Assembly (NCBI GenBank): GCA_002344215.1
Contig: DDSV01000053.1
Coordinates: 14,025-55,718, forward strand
From: Akkermansiaceae bacterium UBA2381
GTDB taxonomy: Bacteria; Verrucomicrobiota; Verrucomicrobiia; Verrucomicrobiales; DEV007
Reading direction: 5' to 3'
Length of the DNA: 41,694 nucleotides
Shown one piece after another: positions 7,459-15,514 of the stretch. How positions within the stretch are numbered: position 1 is the first letter of the stretch; each line of letters starts with the position of its first letter. The notes below the pieces were generated by a model, which was not told where the DNA came from, did not search any database, and saw only the letters and a list, made by a program, of their open reading frames with translations. Both the position numbers and the translations under genes were made by a program.

Positions 7459-8397
7459 TCACTTCCCGCGCGGATGGTATTTCGTGTGCTGGCTGAGAAG
7501 ACGCTTCGTCTCGACCGCGGTGTAGATTTGCGTGGTGCCGATGTTGGCGTGGCCCAGCATTTCCTGGATGGCGCGGAGGTCCGCGCCGCCGTTGAGCAGG
7601 TGGGTGGCGAAGGAGTGGCGCAGGAGGTGGGGTTTCACGTTCCTGGTGATGCCGGCGCGCCGCGCGGCCTGCTTGACGATATACCAGAGCGTGACGCGCG
7701 ACAGCGCCGAACCGCGCTCGCTCAGGAAGAGCTGGCTGCCGGTGCGCGGCTTCACGAAATGCGGCCGGCCCGACGCCAGCCAGGTCGCGATGGCATCGGC
7801 GGCCTTGGTGCCGACCGGCACGACGCGCTCCTTGGCGCCCTTGCCAAAAACGCGCAGGTAACCCTGCTCGAGGTCAACCTGCTGGAGGGTGAGCCCGGCG
7901 AGCTCCGACACGCGCAGACCGCTGGAATAAAACAGCTCCAGCAGGGCGCGGTCGCGCAGCGCGTAGGCATCGCCGCCCGCGGGCGCCTGCAACAGCCGCT
8001 CAACCTCCTGCGGCGTGAGCGTGCCCGGGATGCGCCGCGTGAGCTTGGGCCCGGCGAGCAGATCGGTGAAGACATCGTCGCGGATTTTTTCGCGCACAAG
8101 GTGCCGGGCGAAGCCGCGCAACGCGGTGAGTTTGCGCGCGAGACTGGCGACGGTGTATTCGTCGCCACTGAGCGAGTGCAGCCACGCGCCGGCCTGCGCC
8201 CCGGTCACCGCGGCCCAGTTGCGCGCACCGCGGCGCGCAAGGAAGGCAGCGCACTGGCGGAGATCGCTCTGGTAGCCCTGGCAGGTCAGGCGCGAAAGCC
8301 CGCGCTCAAGCTCCAGAAACGAGATGAACGCGTCGATGTCGCCGGCCAAGGCCTCGGGCACATCCGGCGCGACCGGAACCGGCTTGCGGCCCTTCAT
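7459..8397 (-). CDS. xerD: Tyrosine recombinase XerD-type
   Basis: The 312-residue protein has the full Xer layout: an N-terminal SAM-like core-binding domain (about 18-105, FISFLELERGLSRLTCQGYQ) and a catalytic domain with all expected residues: R162 (SSGLRVSEL), K186 (GKGAKER), H257 and R260 (HLLRHSF), H283 (MLGHANI) and nucleophile Y292 (TQIYT). Length and lack of extensions indicate the housekeeping chromosome-dimer resolvase that acts at dif with FtsK, rather than an integron or phage integrase. XerC and XerD cannot be told apart with certainty from one copy. It is transcribed with infA, which lies 13 bases upstream, so the two are probably one transcript. No dif-like site was recognised here. 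Confidence 0.92.
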   Translation of the reverse strand: MKGRKPVPVAPDVPEALAGDIDAFISFLELERGLSRLTCQGYQSDLRQCAAFLARRGARNWAAVTGAQAGAWLHSLSGDEYTVASLARKLTALRGFARHLVREKIRDDVFTDLLAGPKLTRRIPGTLTPQEVERLLQAPAGGDAYALRDRALLELFYSSGLRVSELAGLTLQQVDLEQGYLRVFGKGAKERVVPVGTKAADAIATWLASGRPHFVKPRTGSQLFLSERGSALSRVTLWYIVKQAARRAGITRNVKPHLLRHSFATHLLNGGADLRAIQEMLGHANIGTTQIYTAVETKRLLSQHTKYHPRGK

Positions 8398-8410
8398 GGC
8401 CGGCAGGCGC

Positions 8411-8671
8411 TCAGTAGCGCCGGCGGAAAGCCATCGGCGGCGGAGCCGAGCTTTCCTTCATGCGGAAGGTAATGCGCGCCTTCTCCAGGTCGTAGGGGCT
8501 CATCTCCATCTTCACGGTGTCGCCCGCGGCGATCTTGATGAAGTTTTTGCGGAGCTTGCCGGAGATATGCGCCAACACCACATGTCCGTTGGACAACTGC
8601 ACCTTGAACATCGTCCCGGGGAGGACGGCCGCCACTTTGCCCTCTACTTCAATCGAATTGCCATCAGCCAT
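8411..8671 (-). CDS. infA: Translation initiation factor IF-1
   Basis: An 86-residue S1-fold protein: SIEVEGKVAAVLPGTMFKV, LSNGHVVLAHISGKLRKNFIKI and GDTVKMEMSPYDLEKARITFR are the standard IF-1 blocks, covering the A-site binding surface. IF-1 assists IF-2 and IF-3 in 30S initiation. The normal family length is about 72 residues; here a tail MKESSAPPPMAFRRRY extends the C-terminus, as in several PVC and Opitutaceae-like relatives. The ATG is preceded by a C/T-rich stretch with no Shine-Dalgarno motif. It heads a short minus-strand unit with xerD. Confidence 0.96.
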   Translation of the reverse strand: MADGNSIEVEGKVAAVLPGTMFKVQLSNGHVVLAHISGKLRKNFIKIAAGDTVKMEMSPYDLEKARITFRMKESSAPPPMAFRRRY

Positions 8672-8780
8672 GGAAGGAAAGGGACGCGCCGGAGGTGGTT
8701 TGGTTCATGCAGTAATTGGTGTGTAAAAGCCACTTGTAAGCCGGAAACCACCCCGGTAAGTCAAGGCTTTAGCTTGTGCC
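8672..8780. promoter_or_regulatory. Divergent intergenic region infA/tadA
   Basis: A 109-base spacer between two divergent essential genes must contain both promoters. I cannot point to convincing -35/-10 boxes. Neither start codon has a Shine-Dalgarno sequence. Confidence 0.35.
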
Positions 8781-9314
8781 ATGACCCAGCCCGTCCCACC
8801 GCCATGCCCGTTTGAAAAACGCTTCCCGTCGCAACTGGTGCGCGATGATGTGTTTTTCATGAGCCTGGCCTACAATCAGGCGATCGACGCCTGGCGGGCC
8901 GACGAGGTGCCGATCGGGGCCGTGATCGCCCTTGACGGCGAGGTGATCGCCGCGGCGCACAATACCGTCGAAGGCGCCCATGACCCGACGGCCCATGCCG
9001 AAATGCTCGCCCTCACCCAGGCCGCCGCCGCGATCGGCGACTGGCGGCTGGAAGGCTGCACCCTTTACGTGACCAAGGAGCCCTGCCCCATGTGCGCCGG
9101 GGCCATTGTTCACTGCAGGATCCGGCGCGTCATCTTCGGTTGCAGAGACCCCCGGGGCGGCGCGGCCGGGGGCTTTATCAATCTATTGCAGCAACCCACT
9201 TTGAACCACGCCAGTGAAGTCACCCCGGGCGTTCTCGAGGAGGAGTCGATTCATCTCCTGAAGACGTTTTTTCATGAGGCCCGCGTCAAAAAGAAGTCTG
9301 GATTCAGCGAATAA
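8781..9314 (+). CDS. tadA: tRNA-specific adenosine deaminase
   Basis: TadA converts A34 to inosine in tRNA-Arg(ACG). The 177-residue protein has the zinc-dependent cytidine/deoxycytidylate deaminase signature: H72-A73-E74 (TAHAEM) and P101-C102-P103-M104-C105 with the zinc ligands, plus VPIGAV and HNTVEGAHDPTAHAE, which are TadA-specific. An N-terminal extension of about 25 residues precedes FMSLAYNQAIDAW; MSLAYNQ (8859) is an alternative start. Base composition changes within this gene: up to about 9170 it is as GC-rich as metH or xerD, while the last 140 bases look like the downstream region. This could be a biological recombination or an assembly join. Confidence 0.95.
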   Translation: MTQPVPPPCPFEKRFPSQLVRDDVFFMSLAYNQAIDAWRADEVPIGAVIALDGEVIAAAHNTVEGAHDPTAHAEMLALTQAAAAIGDWRLEGCTLYVTKEPCPMCAGAIVHCRIRRVIFGCRDPRGGAAGGFINLLQQPTLNHASEVTPGVLEEESIHLLKTFFHEARVKKKSGFSE

Positions 9315-9350
9315 TCAACGCCAACCTGCCGAGGTCTTTTTCATCGTCCT

Positions 9351-10709
9351 ATGCGTTTCCAGAATCTCTCCCGCCACACCGACATCGGTTCAAATTCCTA
9401 TCTGCTGGAAGTCGGAGAGACTCGAATTGTTCTTGATGCCGGATCCCATCCCAAGCACACCGGAAAGGATACCCTTCCACAATTCGAAAGGCTCTCACGA
9501 GATACGGTTGATGCCATTCTACTGAGCCATCCCCACCTCGATCACATCGGAGGACTTCCGGTGCTGATGCACCAGCACCCCAATGCTGCGGTGGCGATGA
9601 CTGAATTGACCCGGGAGAATGGCGGCGCGCTTCTTCACAATTCAGTGAACGTGATGAAGGCACAGAGGGAGGAACTAAACGAGCCTTCGTACCCTCTCTA
9701 CTCCCATCGTCAGGTAGACGAAGCGGAACGCTCCTGGTTCAGTCGCGAGGTGGGCGAACGTTTTTACATCGGAGACCGGGAACGCTTGAGTTGTGAATTC
9801 TTTCAGGCCGGACACGTTCTCGGCGCCGTCGGGATCGCAATTGAGTTCGATGGTCATCGCTTTTTCTATACAGGCGATGTCCATTTTGAAGATCAGACAA
9901 TGACACGCGCTGCGGAATTCCCTGCGGACAAAGTCGATACCCTCGTCATCGAAACCACCCGAGGTGACCATGTGCGGTCTCCTGGCTATACCAGAGAGGA
10001 TGAGAAGCTGCGATTTGCCGAGGTCGTGGCCTCAACGTTGGAGAGGGGCGGGTCAGTGCTTATCCCGGTTTTTGCCTTTGGAAAAACCCAGGAGCTCCTG
10101 CTCATGTTGCGTGAATTGTTTGATTCCGGCCTGGTTCCTCCCGCTCCGGTTCATATCGGGGGCTTGAGCACAAAAATGACTCAAATCACGGATCGCTTTT
10201 CGAACCATCCCGGCCGAAATCACCGTGGCTTCAAAATCCTGGAGGATTTCCCGAGTCTCAACATTCTCCCACGGGATCATCGTGAACCCGAGCTTCTCCC
10301 CGGCTGCATCTATGCTCTGAGCAGCGGAATGATGTCTGAACACACCGTTTCCCATCGCTTTGCCCGGCGTATCCTTTCATCCCCTAAAAACGCCCTCCTT
10401 TTTGTCGGCTATGCGGAAGAGTCAACCCCGGGGGGACGCATCCTTGAAGCCGGCAAAGGTGGACGAGTCACTCTATCCAGCCACTCCGATTATGAGACCG
10501 AGATCAAGTGTGATGTTCACCGCTTTGATTTCAGCGGTCATGCCCCCAGAGACCAGATCGCCGATTATGCAGTTTCCCGCGAGCCGGGAACCGTCATCCT
10601 GGTTCACGGCGATGAGCCTGCACGCCAGTGGTTTCACGCGGAACTAAGCGAACGTTTACCGAAAGCAAGGATCATCATCCCCGCGCCCGGCCAGGTGATC
10701 GATCTCTAA
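9351..10709 (+). CDS. Metallo-beta-lactamase/beta-CASP family ribonuclease-like protein
   Basis: A 452-residue protein with an N-terminal metallo-beta-lactamase core, SHPHLDHIGG (H60, H62, D64, H65), GHVLGA (H155) and YTGD (D176), then the beta-CASP insertion with ETTRGDH (near 201) and PVFAFGKTQELL (239-250), followed by the C-terminal RNA-metabolising part with FSGHAPRDQ (H397) and VHGDEPA (H419-D421). This is the layout of bacterial and archaeal RNA-processing nucleases related to CPSF-73, not of a drug beta-lactamase. The substrate is presumably RNA; endo- versus exonuclease mode is unknown. ATG start without Shine-Dalgarno. It is convergent with lpxD, 27 bases apart. Confidence 0.9.
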   Translation: MRFQNLSRHTDIGSNSYLLEVGETRIVLDAGSHPKHTGKDTLPQFERLSRDTVDAILLSHPHLDHIGGLPVLMHQHPNAAVAMTELTRENGGALLHNSVNVMKAQREELNEPSYPLYSHRQVDEAERSWFSREVGERFYIGDRERLSCEFFQAGHVLGAVGIAIEFDGHRFFYTGDVHFEDQTMTRAAEFPADKVDTLVIETTRGDHVRSPGYTREDEKLRFAEVVASTLERGGSVLIPVFAFGKTQELLLMLRELFDSGLVPPAPVHIGGLSTKMTQITDRFSNHPGRNHRGFKILEDFPSLNILPRDHREPELLPGCIYALSSGMMSEHTVSHRFARRILSSPKNALLFVGYAEESTPGGRILEAGKGGRVTLSSHSDYETEIKCDVHRFDFSGHAPRDQIADYAVSREPGTVILVHGDEPARQWFHAELSERLPKARIIIPAPGQVIDL

Positions 10710-10736
10710 ACTGAAAAGTTCGCTAAGCAGTCCGGA

Positions 10737-11780
10737 TTAATCACCGGTTTCCTCCCGCCTGACCTGCTCCTCCAGCTTTTTCACCCGCTTCAAAAGGCTG
10801 CCCAGTTGCTTGATCCGCATCGCGTCACGGAGTTCCTCCTTAAATGGTCTTGCCGGATAACCGAAGTACTCGCCACCAGACTCCTTTACGGACGAAATCA
10901 CTCCGGCGCGCCCGCCAAATGTCACATGGTCCGCAATCGTAAGGTGCCCAGCGACACCGCATTGAGCTGCCAAAGTCACATTATCCCCAATTCGAGTGCT
11001 TCCGGATATCCCGCATTGGGCGACTATGATGCAGTGCTTTCCAATGATGCAATTGTGACCAATCTGCACCTGATTGTCGATTTTTGTCCCTTCTCCAATG
11101 ACCGTCATTCCAAAGCGGGCGCGGTCAATCGTCGTGGATGCCCCCACCTCTACGTCATTGCCAATCTGCACAATGCCAAGCTGTTCGATTTTATGGTGGC
11201 GACCTCCACTAAATTCAAAGCCGAATCCGTCAGCACCAATAACGGCCCCGGGGTGAAGAATAACGCGATCTCCAAGAATACATCCCCGGCAAACCGTCAC
11301 ATTTGGCCCTATCTCACAATCTTCTCCGACGACAGCACCTTCACCAATCACTGTGCCGGCACCGATACGCGTGCCGTTTCCAATTTTCGCTCCCTCGAGG
11401 ATTGACGCATTTGGAGCAATGGAAACTCTCTCAGGATCCAAACAGACGTCCGGATGAACGAAGGCGAATTTGCTGACTCCAGCTGAAAACTCCGGTGCTC
11501 CGGTTGCAAATTTTCGAACAACCAGATCAAAGGCCATGACCGAATTTTCCACAAGGATGACTGCCGCCTCAGCCGGGGGCTGAGCATCCGTGTCGGAGAG
11601 GAGGACGAGTCCCGCCCTGGTTGATTCGAGTTGATGCCGGTATTTTGAATTCCCGTAGAAGCTTATGCACGTCGAATCAGCCTGGTCCAAGGCGGCGAAG
11701 TTCGTCAGTTCCGTCGCCTCGTGCCCTTTGATTAAACGACCAGAAACCAGCTTCGCTACTTCACCGACCGTGGTTTTCAT
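10737..11780 (-). CDS. lpxD: UDP-3-O-acyl-glucosamine N-acyltransferase
   Basis: LpxD adds the N-linked hydroxyacyl chain, the third step of lipid A synthesis. The 347-residue protein has the N-terminal uridine-binding domain (about 1-105), then a run of hexapeptide repeats forming a left-handed beta-helix (IGNGTRIGAGTVIGEGAVVG and onward), GADGFGFEFSGGRHHKIEQLG, and the catalytic H242 in VQIGHNCIIG. A short C-terminal helical tail (LLKRVKKLEEQVR) is typical for trimer packing. Length matches the family. It confirms a lipopolysaccharide-type outer membrane. It lies downstream of skp on the same strand after a 300-base gap. Confidence 0.97.
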   Translation of the reverse strand: MKTTVGEVAKLVSGRLIKGHEATELTNFAALDQADSTCISFYGNSKYRHQLESTRAGLVLLSDTDAQPPAEAAVILVENSVMAFDLVVRKFATGAPEFSAGVSKFAFVHPDVCLDPERVSIAPNASILEGAKIGNGTRIGAGTVIGEGAVVGEDCEIGPNVTVCRGCILGDRVILHPGAVIGADGFGFEFSGGRHHKIEQLGIVQIGNDVEVGASTTIDRARFGMTVIGEGTKIDNQVQIGHNCIIGKHCIIVAQCGISGSTRIGDNVTLAAQCGVAGHLTIADHVTFGGRAGVISSVKESGGEYFGYPARPFKEELRDAMRIKQLGSLLKRVKKLEEQVRREETGD

Positions 11781-12079
11781 TTCTGATCCTGATTAAACTT
11801 TCGGTTTCCCTGTCGATATAAGGTTAATTTCTGCCCCCGAGGCAGGCGGTCTAAACGGTTGAGATGCCTTGGCATTGCATCCGGACACAAAAATTCTGAC
11901 AGAACAGCTACTTCCGAGCCGAACGATGAACAATTCAACAACGCTTGAGTCGAAATGAGAAGAATCTTCGCCGAAAGGAAAGGGTTCGGCAAAGAGAATT
12001 CACTCCGGCCACATTAAAGCAGCCATCGCGAGCCGCTCTCCCCGGACCCGCGAAGAATGTGATCACCTCGTTGAGATGA
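11781..12079. other. 300-base gap between skp and lpxD
   Basis: In most genomes skp and lpxD are adjacent; here 299 bases separate them. On the minus strand a strong stem-loop follows the skp stop (12061-12081: stem GATCATCTC / GAGGTGATC with loop AAC, one G-T pair) but has no T-run. A 71-codon frame (11777-11992, minus) ends in an ATGA overlap with the lpxD start, which would fit translational coupling, yet its sequence has no recognisable domain or signal and may be chance. No other content is seen. Confidence 0.4.
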
Positions 12080-12081
12080 TC
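12061..12081 (-). terminator. Stem-loop just after skp (possible attenuator)
   Basis: A nine-pair stem (GATCATCTC with GAGGTGATC, loop AAC) overlapping the skp stop codon. There is no following T-run, so intrinsic termination is doubtful; it may protect the 3' end of the bamA-skp transcript or reduce read-through into lpxD. Confidence 0.3.
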
Positions 12082-12718
12082 AATTGCCCGGTGCCGCAGG
12101 TGCCGCAGCAGCAGGGGCAGGGCTGGCCGCGGGAGCAGACCCGGCAGGCGCTCCTGCATTGAGAGTCTTGACAATCTCTTCGGTCAGATCCTTCACGTTG
12201 CTTGAGGTGTAAAGAATCGCCTTGTTCGCTTTGGGGAGGAATGATTTGTCAAAAACAAGATCCAGACCCTGAGCTTCAACGATCGCATCCACCGTTGCTT
12301 TAATCTCAGCAACCAAGGTCGCCTCCATTTCCTGCCGGGCAGTCATTACCTCAGCGGATGCCTTTCTCTGCGCATCGGAGATCTCCTTGCCTTTTGCATT
12401 TCGCTCTTCGAAGAGCGCCTGGAGTTTCTCCATCGCTTCTTTCCGCTTTGCCTCCGCGAGCGACGTGTCCCGATACACAACATCCAACTCCGACATCTGG
12501 GTGGTCATTTGCTGGTATGCGGCCTGCCTCTCATCAAGATTTTTGCGTTTCTCATCCGCAAGCTCATTGATCTGTTTAACCTGAATCTCAGTCTTATAAT
12601 ACTGATTCAGGGCTTCCTGCATATCAACCACCGCGATCTTCAGCTCCTGACCCGAAACGTCCGTTCCAGTGAGAGTAAGAAGCAGCGTAGATAGAGCAAT
12701 GAGCAGACCTGGTTTCAT
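12080..12718 (-). CDS. skp: OmpH/Skp family periplasmic chaperone
   Basis: Skp holds unfolded outer-membrane proteins in the periplasm and hands them to the BAM complex. From the ATG at 12718 the protein has 212 residues: a signal peptide (MKPGLLIALSTLLLTLTG..., cleaved near VSG-QE), the typical first strand LKIAVVDMQEALNQY, a long charged coiled-coil arm (about 45-120, rich in K, E, Q), and a return strand GLDLVFDKSF. The C-terminus is an Ala/Pro-rich tail (SAPAASPAPAAAAPAAP), unusual for Skp in model species. The frame opens at 12844, but the extra 42 residues are Cys/Leu-rich and not signal-like. It follows bamA, in the classical order. Confidence 0.92.
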   Translation of the reverse strand: MKPGLLIALSTLLLTLTGTDVSGQELKIAVVDMQEALNQYYKTEIQVKQINELADEKRKNLDERQAAYQQMTTQMSELDVVYRDTSLAEAKRKEAMEKLQALFEERNAKGKEISDAQRKASAEVMTARQEMEATLVAEIKATVDAIVEAQGLDLVFDKSFLPKANKAILYTSSNVKDLTEEIVKTLNAGAPAGSAPAASPAPAAAAPAAPGN

Positions 12719-12847
12719 GAGGATGAATTTACAAGATAAAGGTATGAAATTTAGAATGAGCTTGTTGAGCCCGGTGTGGAGCAGTCGCAGACAGGACGAT
12801 AGGGGCGAACAGTTTATTAGGATAAACGCCGGGGATTCGCGCAATTC

Positions 12848-15181
12848 CTAGAATTGTGCACCCATCGTAAACTGGAACCGTCCGCCGCCGTCGTTTGAAG
12901 CGTCCGTCTGGAGCGGGAAGGCATAATCAAGACGAACCGGGGCGCTGCCGAGAATAAAGAGGCGAAGGCCGATACCCCAGTCGGAGTTCACACCACCCGG
13001 AATCGAACCGACAGGACCGTCAGATACCTCACCTACGTCATAGAACGCAGCACCACGGATTTTCTCGACGAGCGGGAAGGTAACTTCAGCGCTCGCATTC
13101 CATGCACGGTTTCCACCAATCACGTCACCGGTTGCCACGTCACGGGGGCCTACATCGCGGAAATCGAATCCGCGGAGATTGTTAGCACCTCCCAGGAAAT
13201 GCCTTGTGAAGATATGATCCCCGTCAGTTGACTGATTAAATTCACCGCTAAGGTTCAAAATCATATCCTTGGGAAGTTCGTAAAACTTCGAACCGCTTGC
13301 GGTGAAGATGGTGTCCTCAACATCTCCGCCAAGCCCGGCAAATTCAAATCCGACAGACGCTTTGCTCCCATCACGAGGAAGGAACACGTTGTCACGGGTA
13401 TCCCTCACCAGATTCAGACCTACAGAACTCTTGAAGAACTCGCCATCCTCTCCGACAAAAAGAGAGGTTGGATCAAACGCGAGGGCTCTTGAAGAATCAA
13501 TGTCAATCTGCTCGGCACGATAGTCCAACACAGCGTAGGTGAACTCACCAACCGACTTACGAAGAGAGAAGCTAGCACCAACGGTTGTTTGGTCATACCA
13601 GTCGCTCAGGAAGAGAAGATCTCTGTAATAGGCCTCGGAGGTAAAGGCCAGGCGCTGACCGAAGAGCCAGGGCTCGGTGATCGAAATACTGGCATCCTTC
13701 CTCTCGGCACCAGCACGCACATTAAGACGGAATCTCTGACCAGCACCGGTAAAGCTCGGCCAATCAAAGAGGTCAAAGTTAGTCTGAGTAATCTCGAAGA
13801 ACCCGGTCAGGCTATCGATTGAGCTGAATCCGGCACCGAAGTTAACCGTGCCCGTGGGCTTCTCCACCACCCGAATGAGGAGATCCTTCTCGTCGATGTA
13901 GCTCGTGTCGATTGGCATCACCTCGACACTTGAGAAATAATTCATGTTGTTAAGACGGCGCTCTGTAACATCGGTCTTATTCGAATCGAAGGGCTGCCCC
14001 GGCTCCAGAGGCAACTCACGGCGGATGACATAATCTTTAGTTTTGTCGTTGCCTTCGATATGCACCTGACCCACACGGTAAACACTACCTTCAGTCACTT
14101 CCAGAACGACCCGCACCCCGCCGTTGCCTGCATCTTCAAGCCGGGGATTAACGCGCGCCTCGGCGTAACCTTTTGCACCAAGCTGATCCGAAATCAGCTT
14201 AATGTCGTCCTTCAGCTTATTACCAGCAAAAGGCTTACCAGCCTCGGTCTTGAGGAAAGGAAGAACATCCTTTTCCATCTGAAGAACGGTGAGCCCGTTA
14301 ATCGCAAGACTATCAACCTGGTAGGTTTGACCTTCGTCAATTGTCATCACCACATCAACCTGCTTGGCATCGACCCGGACACGCGAAACGTTTACCACTT
14401 TCGCATTCAGGTATCCGTTATCACGGTAGAAGTCTTCAATTCCCCTGACATCCTGAGTGAGAGTCTCGGCATCCGTAGCTCCGCCGCCCTTTCCAACAAG
14501 GAAGGTTTTGATGCCTTTTTCTTTTTGCGTCATCGCCTCCTTGAGGCGTGAAGAGGAGAAGGCGGAGTTCCCAACGAACTCAATGTTCCTGAGGACCCCC
14601 TGAGTCCCCTCGTCAACCGTGAAAAAGACCGTTGAATACCCCTCAGGCGTCGGAGCCCCGATGCGGTAGGTAATCGTCGCCTCTGAGAATCCTTTTTTGC
14701 GATACAGTTCCTGCATCTCCTCACGTGCCTTTTGGAGCGCCGGCTCATCAATTGGCTTGTTCACCTTCAACTCGACGCTTTTCGAGAGTTTTGATGTGTC
14801 GATTAGAGTATTACCAACGAACTGAACCCCGCCGTAAACAGCGCGAGTCTGGGCAACCACAATGAGAGCCACACCCCCGCTTACCTTATCAGAAAGAATG
14901 CGGACATTTTCCACATCTCCACTGGCGTAGAGACTTTTCACATCCTCGTCGATTTGCGCCATCGAAAGCTTGTCACCCACCCGGGTGGACATATGAGAAA
15001 GCAAACGCTCGGGAGCCACCGTCTGGCTACCCACATACTGCACATCAATCGATTTGACCACACTCGCATCCTGAGCTTCGGCATTTGGCGTTCCCGCGCC
15101 ACAGATCACCAAGCATCCCGCCAGAGCGAGAGTTGAGAAAATCTGCCTCAGGCGCGGTCGGGTCGTTCTCAAGAAATTCAT
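12848..15181 (-). CDS. bamA: Outer membrane protein assembly factor BamA
   Basis: BamA (Omp85) is the central pore of the machine that inserts beta-barrel proteins into the outer membrane. The 777-residue protein has a signal peptide (cleavage near AEA-QD, residue 36), five POTRA domains across about residues 40-430 (for example YRVGQVHIEGNDKTKDYVIRRE at the last one), and a C-terminal 16-strand barrel. The barrel carries FLGGANNLRGFDF, the conserved loop-6 VRGF-type motif with its arginine, and ends in aromatic GAQF, the usual outer-membrane signature. Length is close to the E. coli protein (810). The start lacks a Shine-Dalgarno sequence (an AT-rich TTTTATTTGAA precedes it). Confidence 0.98.
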   Translation of the reverse strand: MNFLRTTRPRLRQIFSTLALAGCLVICGAGTPNAEAQDASVVKSIDVQYVGSQTVAPERLLSHMSTRVGDKLSMAQIDEDVKSLYASGDVENVRILSDKVSGGVALIVVAQTRAVYGGVQFVGNTLIDTSKLSKSVELKVNKPIDEPALQKAREEMQELYRKKGFSEATITYRIGAPTPEGYSTVFFTVDEGTQGVLRNIEFVGNSAFSSSRLKEAMTQKEKGIKTFLVGKGGGATDAETLTQDVRGIEDFYRDNGYLNAKVVNVSRVRVDAKQVDVVMTIDEGQTYQVDSLAINGLTVLQMEKDVLPFLKTEAGKPFAGNKLKDDIKLISDQLGAKGYAEARVNPRLEDAGNGGVRVVLEVTEGSVYRVGQVHIEGNDKTKDYVIRRELPLEPGQPFDSNKTDVTERRLNNMNYFSSVEVMPIDTSYIDEKDLLIRVVEKPTGTVNFGAGFSSIDSLTGFFEITQTNFDLFDWPSFTGAGQRFRLNVRAGAERKDASISITEPWLFGQRLAFTSEAYYRDLLFLSDWYDQTTVGASFSLRKSVGEFTYAVLDYRAEQIDIDSSRALAFDPTSLFVGEDGEFFKSSVGLNLVRDTRDNVFLPRDGSKASVGFEFAGLGGDVEDTIFTASGSKFYELPKDMILNLSGEFNQSTDGDHIFTRHFLGGANNLRGFDFRDVGPRDVATGDVIGGNRAWNASAEVTFPLVEKIRGAAFYDVGEVSDGPVGSIPGGVNSDWGIGLRLFILGSAPVRLDYAFPLQTDASNDGGGRFQFTMGAQF

Positions 15182-15514
15182 TTCAAATAAAAGGGTTCCG
15201 TGGTCGGTAAAAGTCTGTCTTTGCGGGTCTCGTGCGTCGCCTGAGAAAGCCTACTTAGATAGAACCTAAGAGCCCAACGTCAAGCTGGAATTTGTTTTCC
15301 TGACAGGAATCAGAAATGCAGAATTCACGCCAACTAAAGGGCCAAAAGCACCCTTCTGCAATCGATTATCCCAAAACCGGAGAGGCGCAAGGAAAACATA
15401 TCGACTTTTATAATTTTTAGGCTATCTTTAATATCCGTAGTTACAAAATATAAGAGAATCTAAATTTTTTCTCACATTTCTGCACCGAAGTCCCTCACCC
15501 GCCGCAATCTTGTC
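15182..15514. promoter_or_regulatory. Divergent promoter region bamA/ruvB
   Basis: A 333-base gene-free stretch between two divergent genes; no small frame with protein character was found. The ruvB-proximal half (15395-15480) is very AT-rich and contains an exact TATAAT (15409-15414), but no good -35 box at the right distance. It probably holds both promoters; exact elements cannot be fixed by eye. Confidence 0.4.

Noticed and set aside
7459..8397. Phage or integrative-element integrase
   Set aside because: Standard XerD length and motifs, paired with infA; no att site, tRNA or phage genes nearby.
9351..10709. Beta-lactamase resistance gene
   Set aside because: The fold is metallo-beta-lactamase, but the beta-CASP and RNA-processing motifs show a nucleic-acid enzyme.
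11935..12174. 79-codon minus-strand frame overlapping the skp end
   Set aside because: Mostly inside skp in another frame; Leu/Arg-rich without conservation signs.
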